Shown piece by piece: positions 40,233 to 46,923 of a stretch of 46,923 bases of DNA. Positions within the stretch are counted from its first letter, which is position 1, and every line of letters starts with the position of its first letter. Made by a program: the position numbers and the translations under genes. This DNA is from Bacillota bacterium (lineage in GTDB: Bacteria; Bacillota; UBA5301; JAMCQP01): positions 1 through 46,923 of the forward strand of contig JAMCQP010000112.1 of assembly GCA_023381695.1 (NCBI GenBank). Direction: 5' to 3'. The notes under the pieces were generated by a model. The model was given only the letters and a program-made list of their open reading frames with translations, ran no database searches and was not told the DNA's origin.

Positions 40233-40520
40233 CTAACCCTCCATGATCTTCGGCACCCGGAAGAAGCCGTCCACCGGGTCCGGCGCATTGGCCAAAACCG
40301 CCTCCTGCGGCCAGGACAGCCGCGCCTTGTCCGGCCGGAAGACATTCTTCATCGGCGCCGCGTGGGCCGTCGGCTCCACATTGGCGGTATCCAGCTTCTT
40401 GAGCTTGTCCACCGCCTGCAGAATGTCGTTGAGCTGCCGGGTGAACTTCTCCGTATCCGCCTCCGACAATTCCAACCGGGCCAGCATGGCCACGTGCTCC
40501 ACGTCTTCGCGTTTGATCAT
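40233..40520 (-). CDS. gatC: Aspartyl/glutamyl-tRNA(Asn/Gln) amidotransferase subunit C
   Basis: A 95-residue small subunit that wraps GatA and GatB together. 'KREDVEHVAMLARLELSEAD' and 'FTRQLNDILQAVDKLKKLDT' form the helical hairpin, and the tail '...FRPDKARLSWPQEAVLANAP' is the standard GatA-binding belt. ATG 40520 is chosen over the adjacent TTG. The gene precedes gatA by 75 bases and starts the gatCAB operon. Confidence 0.95.
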   Translation of the reverse strand: MIKREDVEHVAMLARLELSEADTEKFTRQLNDILQAVDKLKKLDTANVEPTAHAAPMKNVFRPDKARLSWPQEAVLANAPDPVDGFFRVPKIMEG

Positions 40521-40558
40521 CAACCCTCACCTGCCTCAATAGGTTGCTTACCGGTTAT

Positions 40559-41425
40559 CTATACATCTTGATTCGTAGAGGTTCGATATTGAATTAAAAT
40601 TTCCTTCGACCGGCCGAAATTATCCCACGGAGCCTCCACGGTCATGTTGCCGTCGTAGCCCGCCTCCTCCAGCGCCCTGATCACTCCCCGCCAGTCGATG
40701 TGACCCTCGCCGATGGCCAGATGGCCGTGTTGCCAGCTGATGCGTCCCCTGGTGTCGCTCACATGGACATGAGCGATCTCCTGTCCCAGGGCCTGAATCC
40801 ATTCCCGAGGCGGCTTGTCCGAAATTTCGGCGTGGCAGACATCCAGGCACAGCTTCAGATGCGGGGAATCCACCGCCTCCAAAATCCGGACGATGTCGTC
40901 GTATTCGTCGATCCTCGGGTGAAAGAGCGGCGAGTGATCGATATTCTCCAGGGCAATGGCGATCCCGCGCTCCTCCGCCCGGCCGCAAAACGCCTGGAAT
41001 GCCTCAATAGTCGCGTTGAAAGAATCCGCCAGATCCGTCGTCACCCGGTAATCGATCTGCTCGATGAACCAGGCCAGCCCCCCGCTTAGCTTGGTGGACG
41101 CCGGTTCTTCCCGCCTTCTGGTGGTCGCCGGGTGGAAGGTCACGATCGGCGCGCCGATGGCGGCCGTAAAATCCACGATCTCCAGCGCCTTGGCCAGCAC
41201 CCGGCTTCTTACGGCAGGGTCTTCATGGGCGAGCATGGCCGTCAAAAAGGTGTGCACCGTGCAGGGCAGCCCCGCCTCGGCCAGCGCTTCCTTGAGCGCC
41301 CGGGCATCGGCCTCCCAGTCGAGGTCGGGCGGGACGAAGATCTCCAGGCTCTCCGCGCCCAGAGCCACCGCCTCGTCAATCGATGTCTTTTTCGTATCCA
41401 CGCTGAGCCCGACCCGAAAGGCCAA
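40559..41425 (-). CDS. Sugar phosphate isomerase/epimerase-like TIM-barrel protein (AP endonuclease 2 family)
   Basis: A 288-residue xylose isomerase-like barrel. Metal-binding residues are plausible in 'GIAIALENIDHSP' (Glu), 'LKLCLDVCHAEIS' (Asp and His), 'IAHVHVSDTRG' (His) and 'GEGHIDWRGVIRALEEAGYD', with 'MTVEAPW' supplying the last Glu, as in the Pfam AP_endonuc_2 family. The family covers sugar isomerases/epimerases and endonuclease IV, and this set of motifs fits the former better; the substrate is unknown. TTG 41425 is the likely start (AGGAGAT upstream). It lies 14 bases after ligA on the same strand and may be read with it and gatCAB. Confidence 0.85.
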   Translation of the reverse strand: MAFRVGLSVDTKKTSIDEAVALGAESLEIFVPPDLDWEADARALKEALAEAGLPCTVHTFLTAMLAHEDPAVRSRVLAKALEIVDFTAAIGAPIVTFHPATTRRREEPASTKLSGGLAWFIEQIDYRVTTDLADSFNATIEAFQAFCGRAEERGIAIALENIDHSPLFHPRIDEYDDIVRILEAVDSPHLKLCLDVCHAEISDKPPREWIQALGQEIAHVHVSDTRGRISWQHGHLAIGEGHIDWRGVIRALEEAGYDGNMTVEAPWDNFGRSKEILIQYRTSTNQDV

Positions 41426-41439
41426 TTACCCTGCATCTC

Positions 41440-43497
<2,058 letters not shown>

Positions 43498-43629
43498 TCA
43501 CCCAAATTAGTAAATATCGGTTAACACGAATGGAGACTTAAGCAAATCGTTGTAAAAAGAGCGTAACTATTCATTACCATACATTTTGTTCCACGTGAAG
43601 CCACGCGTAAGATTGTTCGGCGGTTCCGT

Positions 43630-44169
43630 TCACTTATTGCTGAAGATGGCCGGCTTGTGGATCGGGCCGATCCTGGTCAGCGGCCAGAAGCGGAAGAGCG
43701 CCCTCCCCACAATATAGTTGCGGGGCACGTAGCCCACCAGGGGGAAGCGGGAATCTTCGCTGTTGTTCCGGTTGTCGCCCAAAACGAAGACCGTCCCCGG
43801 CGGTACCACGTACGGGCCGAATTCACCGTAGATGGGTTCCCCGAGGTAATCCTCCTCAAGGGGCTCGCCGTTCAAAAAGACCTTGCCCTCGCGAACCACG
43901 ACGGTATCCTTCGGCAAGCCGATCACCCGTTTGATAAACCTGGCGCTCGGGTTGGCCGGGTATCTGAAGACGATGATCTCGCCCCGGCTGGGCTGGATGA
44001 ACCGGTAGGAGATCTCATCCACAAGAAGCCTTTCGCCGTTGTGAAGCGTGGGGACCATCGATGAGCCCTCGACCGAAAAGGAACGGGCCACAAAGGCCAT
44101 GATGAACAGGGCCAGGACAATGGCGATCACTATTGCTTCCGCATACTCTCTCAATACCGACTTCTGCAC
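43630..44169 (-). CDS. lepB: Signal peptidase I
   Basis: A 179-residue membrane serine protease that removes signal peptides. One N-terminal membrane segment ('EAIVIAIVLALFIMAFVARS') is followed by the catalytic Ser in 'VEGSSMVPTLHNGERLL' and the Lys in 'RFIKRVIGLPKDTVVV'; 'PPGTVFVLGDNRNNSEDSRF' is the conserved box E. Length and single anchor fit the short Gram-positive (SipS-like) class. The frame reaches back to 44391, but that part is Arg/Ser-rich and not family-like, so I use GTG 44169 with GAGG upstream; the exact start is uncertain. Confidence 0.94.
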   Translation of the reverse strand: MQKSVLREYAEAIVIAIVLALFIMAFVARSFSVEGSSMVPTLHNGERLLVDEISYRFIQPSRGEIIVFRYPANPSARFIKRVIGLPKDTVVVREGKVFLNGEPLEEDYLGEPIYGEFGPYVVPPGTVFVLGDNRNNSEDSRFPLVGYVPRNYIVGRALFRFWPLTRIGPIHKPAIFSNK

Positions 44170-44263
44170 TTGTTCCTCAACACTATTACCCCTTTTCCGG
44201 TGCGGCCCGATTGCCGCACACTTTTTCGTCTCATCTAAAATTTCCGGGCTTCGATTAAAACTG

Positions 44264-45922
44264 CTAAAATTGCGGGGCCTCGATGGCTCTTGCCAGCGCC
44301 GGGACGATCTGCTTCTTCCTGGACATAACGCCCGCCAGGTAAAGGGAGTTCCCACGCAGGCTTCTCCCGAAAGCCCGCTCCACGAAACCAAGTTCCTTCC
44401 CCACCGCCAGGAGTTCGCTGCCCTCCTGCACCAGGTCCGTCACCATCAGAAGCATCAGGCCGTACGCCCGCTCCTGCCGGATGGACTTCATCTCCCGCAG
44501 GATCTCCGCCTTGATGGCTTCCACCTCGGACATGTTCATGGTCTCCACCTGGGCGATTCCCACCAGGTGCGGCCCCATTCGGAACTCCTTGAAATCCTCG
44601 CCGAGGATCTCCCTGGGGGTCATCCCCTTGATGGAAGATCCCGCCCGCAACATCTCGGCTCCAAAGGCCATCATGTCCACGCCCGCCACGGTCCCCAGGC
44701 GGGTGGCCATGGCCCGATCCCGCGCCGTGCAGGTGGGCGACTTGAAGAGCAGGGTATCGGAGAGGATGGCCGCCATCAGGATCCCGGCGATCTCCCCGGG
44801 CATGGGACAGCCGGTCTCTTCGAAGATCCCGGCCACGATGGTGGAGGTGCTTCCCACCGGCTCGTTGCGGAAGAGCACCGGGGTTAAGGTTTGCACATTC
44901 CCCAGCCGGTGATGGTCCACGATCTCCAGGATCTCCGCCTCCGGCAACCCCTCCACCGCCTGGCTCTTTTCGTTGTGATCCACCAGAATTACCCTTTTGC
45001 CCGTAACCTCAATCAGACTCCCCCGGGAGATGAGCCCGACCAGCCTGTTCTGCTCGTCAACCACCGGGTAGCTGCGGTGCCGGTGCGCGGCCATCTTTTT
45101 TTTGACCTCGTCCACCAGTTCATCCGGATGAAAGGTGATCACGGCCTTGTTCATGGTGGTGGCCACCGGTAAGCTCAGGCTGATCAGCCGTCCGGTGGTG
45201 TAGGTATCATGAGGAACGCTGATGAGCCAGGTACCGCGGGAAATGGCGGCTTCCTGGACCTCCTGGCCGGCCTGGTAGCCGCCGGTGATGATCAGGCACC
45301 CGGCGCCGGCCTCGATGGCCGCCAGCTGGGCGTCGTTCCTGTCCCCCACCAGCACAATATCGCCGGGCCGGATTCGCTGCCTGATGGTCTCCGTGGCCAG
45401 GGCGGCGACGACCACCTCGCCGTTGAAACGGCCGGTGGCGGGATCACAGGTATTGAGGCAGTGGCCGCCCAGGGTCACCAACAAGTTCTGGAGCCATACG
45501 GGGTTCTCCCCGAGGATCGGGGCCGCCCGTTCGGAAAGGTACTTTTTGGCCACGTCGCCGGCCGTGACAATTCCCAGAAGCCGCCGCTCCTCATCCACGA
45601 CACAGATGGTCCTGGACGCCGTCTCCCCGAGGATGCGGCCCACTTCGTAGAGCGACGACCGCGGCCCGATCTCGGCGAAACGGCGTTTCATCACGTCGGA
45701 GACCCGCAGCCTGACGTCCGGAACCAGAACAGGTTCCGGCACCCCGAAATAATCCAGCACAAAGCTTGTTTCCGGGTTCAGCGGGCCGAGCCGCCCGGGG
45801 ACGGCTCTGATCTCCTCCGGTTCATCCTCCTGATCACGGTTTCTGTTTTGCCAGTTCTTAAGATATGCATAACCGATTGCCGAACAGACCGAATCCGTAT
45901 CCGGGTTGCGGTGGCCCAGCAC
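44264..45922 (-). CDS. Manganese-dependent family II pyrophosphatase with CBS and DRTGG domains
   Basis: A 552-residue soluble enzyme that hydrolyses pyrophosphate and is tuned by adenine nucleotides. The N-terminal DHH half starts 'VLGHRNPDTDSVCSAIGYA' and is interrupted by CBS1 ('RVSDVMKRRF', 'SRTICVVDEERRLLGIVT'), a DRTGG domain ('IRQRIRPGDIVLVGDRNDAQ', 'GCLIITGGYQ') and CBS2 ('YPVVDEQNRLVGLISRGSLI'); catalysis resumes with 'RVILVDHNEKSQ', 'EIVDHHRLG' and the C-terminal DHHA2 'SRKKQIVPAL'. Start GTG 45922 after GGAGG, just before the catalytic strand, is preferred over the frame start at 46060. AMP/ADP inhibit and ATP or diadenosine compounds activate such enzymes in clostridia. Confidence 0.93.
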   Translation of the reverse strand: MLGHRNPDTDSVCSAIGYAYLKNWQNRNRDQEDEPEEIRAVPGRLGPLNPETSFVLDYFGVPEPVLVPDVRLRVSDVMKRRFAEIGPRSSLYEVGRILGETASRTICVVDEERRLLGIVTAGDVAKKYLSERAAPILGENPVWLQNLLVTLGGHCLNTCDPATGRFNGEVVVAALATETIRQRIRPGDIVLVGDRNDAQLAAIEAGAGCLIITGGYQAGQEVQEAAISRGTWLISVPHDTYTTGRLISLSLPVATTMNKAVITFHPDELVDEVKKKMAAHRHRSYPVVDEQNRLVGLISRGSLIEVTGKRVILVDHNEKSQAVEGLPEAEILEIVDHHRLGNVQTLTPVLFRNEPVGSTSTIVAGIFEETGCPMPGEIAGILMAAILSDTLLFKSPTCTARDRAMATRLGTVAGVDMMAFGAEMLRAGSSIKGMTPREILGEDFKEFRMGPHLVGIAQVETMNMSEVEAIKAEILREMKSIRQERAYGLMLLMVTDLVQEGSELLAVGKELGFVERAFGRSLRGNSLYLAGVMSRKKQIVPALARAIEAPQF

Positions 45923-46007
45923 TAAAACCTCCGAAGGCAAGCCTGCACCCCTGCTTTCATCAAATGCGCTTTGATGCGCAAACCTTTTTAAACACGCGGC
46001 CAAAGGA

Positions 46008-46923
46008 TCAGACGCGCTCCAGCGGCGCAAACCCCACCAGCAGCCGTTTGATTCCCTCATTGGGGAAGGCGACGGTCAGGGTGGCGTTTCCCCCTTCACC
46101 CTGGACGCTGACCACCGTGCCGGTTCCCCACTTGCCGTGCCGGATCCGGTCGCCGGCCGCAAAGGTCAGGCCCGGCGATCCAGGCGTCTTTTGTCTTCCG
46201 GGCGCACTGGCCGCTCCGGCCAGCCTTGCGGCGCCGCCAACGCCACCCGCGTTCGCCGGCCCCGCCGCCTTTGCCGCCTGCAAAGCGTCGTTCTCTTCCC
46301 GGATGTCCCTGACCAACTCCTCGGGGACCTCCTCCAGGAACCGGGAAGGCAGCCGCCGGTCCGTCTGGCCGTACATCATCCGCTGATCCGCGCAGGTGAG
46401 ATAGAGCCGCTCCCTGGCCCGGGTGATCCCCACATAGCACAGGCGGCGCTCTTCCTCGAGCTCATCGGATTCCCAGGCCGCCCGGGAGTGCGGGAAGAGC
46501 CCCTCCTCCATCCCAACCAGAAAGACCACCGGAAACTCCAGGCCCTTCGCGCTGTGCAGGGTCATCAGGGTCACCGTGTCCGCCGCGTCATCGTACGTGT
46601 CCACATCCGCCACCAGCGCCACCTGTTCCAGGAAAGCCCCCAGGCTCTTGTTCTCGCTCTTGTTCACGAACTCCTGCGCCACCGATAAAAACTCCCGCAG
46701 GTTCTCCAGCCTGGCCTCCGCCTCGGGGGAATGCTCATCCTCCAGTTCCTTCTGGTAGCCGGTATTGCGCAGGATCTTCTCCACCAACTCCGTGACCGGC
46801 AATTCCAGGGCCATGGCCGTAAACGACTGCAGGAACACCGCCAGGCTCGCCAGCACCCCGGCGAATCTGGCGCTGATCCCTTCAATCTCATCGGCCCGCT
46901 GCAAGGCGGCGGACAGGGTGACC
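46008..46923 (-). CDS. pcrA: ATP-dependent DNA helicase PcrA/UvrD, C-terminal part (cut by window edge)
   Basis: About 300 C-terminal residues of a superfamily 1 DNA helicase for repair and replication restart. Motif V 'VTLMTLHSAKGLEFPVVFL' and motif VI 'ERRLCYVGITRARERLYL' are intact, followed by 'QRMMYGQTDRRLPSRFLEEV', an Ala/Gly-rich linker, and the PcrA-specific C-terminal Tudor-like domain ('FAAGDRIRHGKWGTGTVVSV') that contacts RNA polymerase. The frame is open to the right edge, so the N-terminal ATPase part lies beyond the window. It is the upstream neighbour of the pyrophosphatase, lepB and ligA on the same strand. Confidence 0.94.
   Translation of the reverse strand, partial: VTLSAALQRADEIEGISARFAGVLASLAVFLQSFTAMALELPVTELVEKILRNTGYQKELEDEHSPEAEARLENLREFLSVAQEFVNKSENKSLGAFLEQVALVADVDTYDDAADTVTLMTLHSAKGLEFPVVFLVGMEEGLFPHSRAAWESDELEEERRLCYVGITRARERLYLTCADQRMMYGQTDRRLPSRFLEEVPEELVRDIREENDALQAAKAAGPANAGGVGGAARLAGAASAPGRQKTPGSPGLTFAAGDRIRHGKWGTGTVVSVQGEGGNATLTVAFPNEGIKRLLVGFAPLERV

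Noticed and set aside
44170-44391. N-terminal extension of signal peptidase I
   Set aside because: The translated part is Arg/Ser/Pro-rich and unlike the family, which begins just before the membrane segment.

Overview
The window looks like a chromosome segment of an anaerobic Gram-positive (Firmicutes/Clostridia, plausibly Peptococcaceae such as Desulfotomaculum or Pelotomaculum). This is inferred from strong AGGAGG ribosome sites with many GTG/TTG starts, consensus sigma-A promoters, a gatCAB operon, the pcrA-ligA neighbourhood with a CBS-type family II pyrophosphatase, a TRAM/Fe-S uracil methyltransferase of the RlmCD type, and a citrate-forming operon whose synthase resembles (Re)-citrate synthases of clostridia. 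No rRNA, tRNA or CRISPR array was seen.

Positions 1 to about 22,000 are an accessory region. Intact cassettes include a TetR regulator with a membrane protein (1.6-3.2 kb), a MocR regulator divergent from an EamA exporter (3.2-6.0 kb), a maltose-type acetyltransferase, an ABC-F ribosome protection protein behind an attenuator-like leader (8.3-10.2 kb), two Fic proteins, an Xre/ImmA-IrrE/PIN operon with its own promoter and operators (14.4-16.1 kb), a TetR/O-methyltransferase pair with a tandem operator (16.6-18.2 kb), and a PadR/pentapeptide-repeat/ABC exporter operon (19.0-21.9 kb). Between them lie many gene fragments: an IS256-type transposase beside a beheaded endonuclease-like gene, an aldo/keto reductase missing its middle, pieces of AraC, PIN, Fic, Phd/YefM antitoxin, short-chain dehydrogenase, methyltransferase, PEP-utilising enzyme, serine recombinase and IS1380-like transposase genes. 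The region reads as a repeatedly rearranged island with many toxin-antitoxin-like parts.

Positions 22,000 to 46,923 are mostly housekeeping genes, nearly all on the minus strand: rlmCD; an Ada-type alkylation-response pair (adaA, ogt) followed by the tail of a DNA glycosylase; a PRC-barrel protein; a diacylglycerol-kinase-family lipid kinase; an ArsR regulator; an exported protein of unknown function; a four-gene operon (synthase, two aconitase-family subunits, isocitrate dehydrogenase-like enzyme) that would turn oxaloacetate and acetyl-CoA into 2-oxoglutarate; a GNAT acetyltransferase and an aspartate racemase-like protein; gatCAB; a TIM-barrel sugar isomerase-like protein; ligA; signal peptidase I; a CBS/DRTGG pyrophosphatase; and the 3' part of pcrA, which runs off the right edge.

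Best candidates for new biology: the Xre/ImmA/PIN operon with its mapped control region, the pentapeptide protein built into a PadR-controlled exporter operon, the ABC-F leader whose ribosome site is locked in a hairpin, and several conserved-looking but unrecognised proteins (26.3, 28.5 and 34.4 kb).
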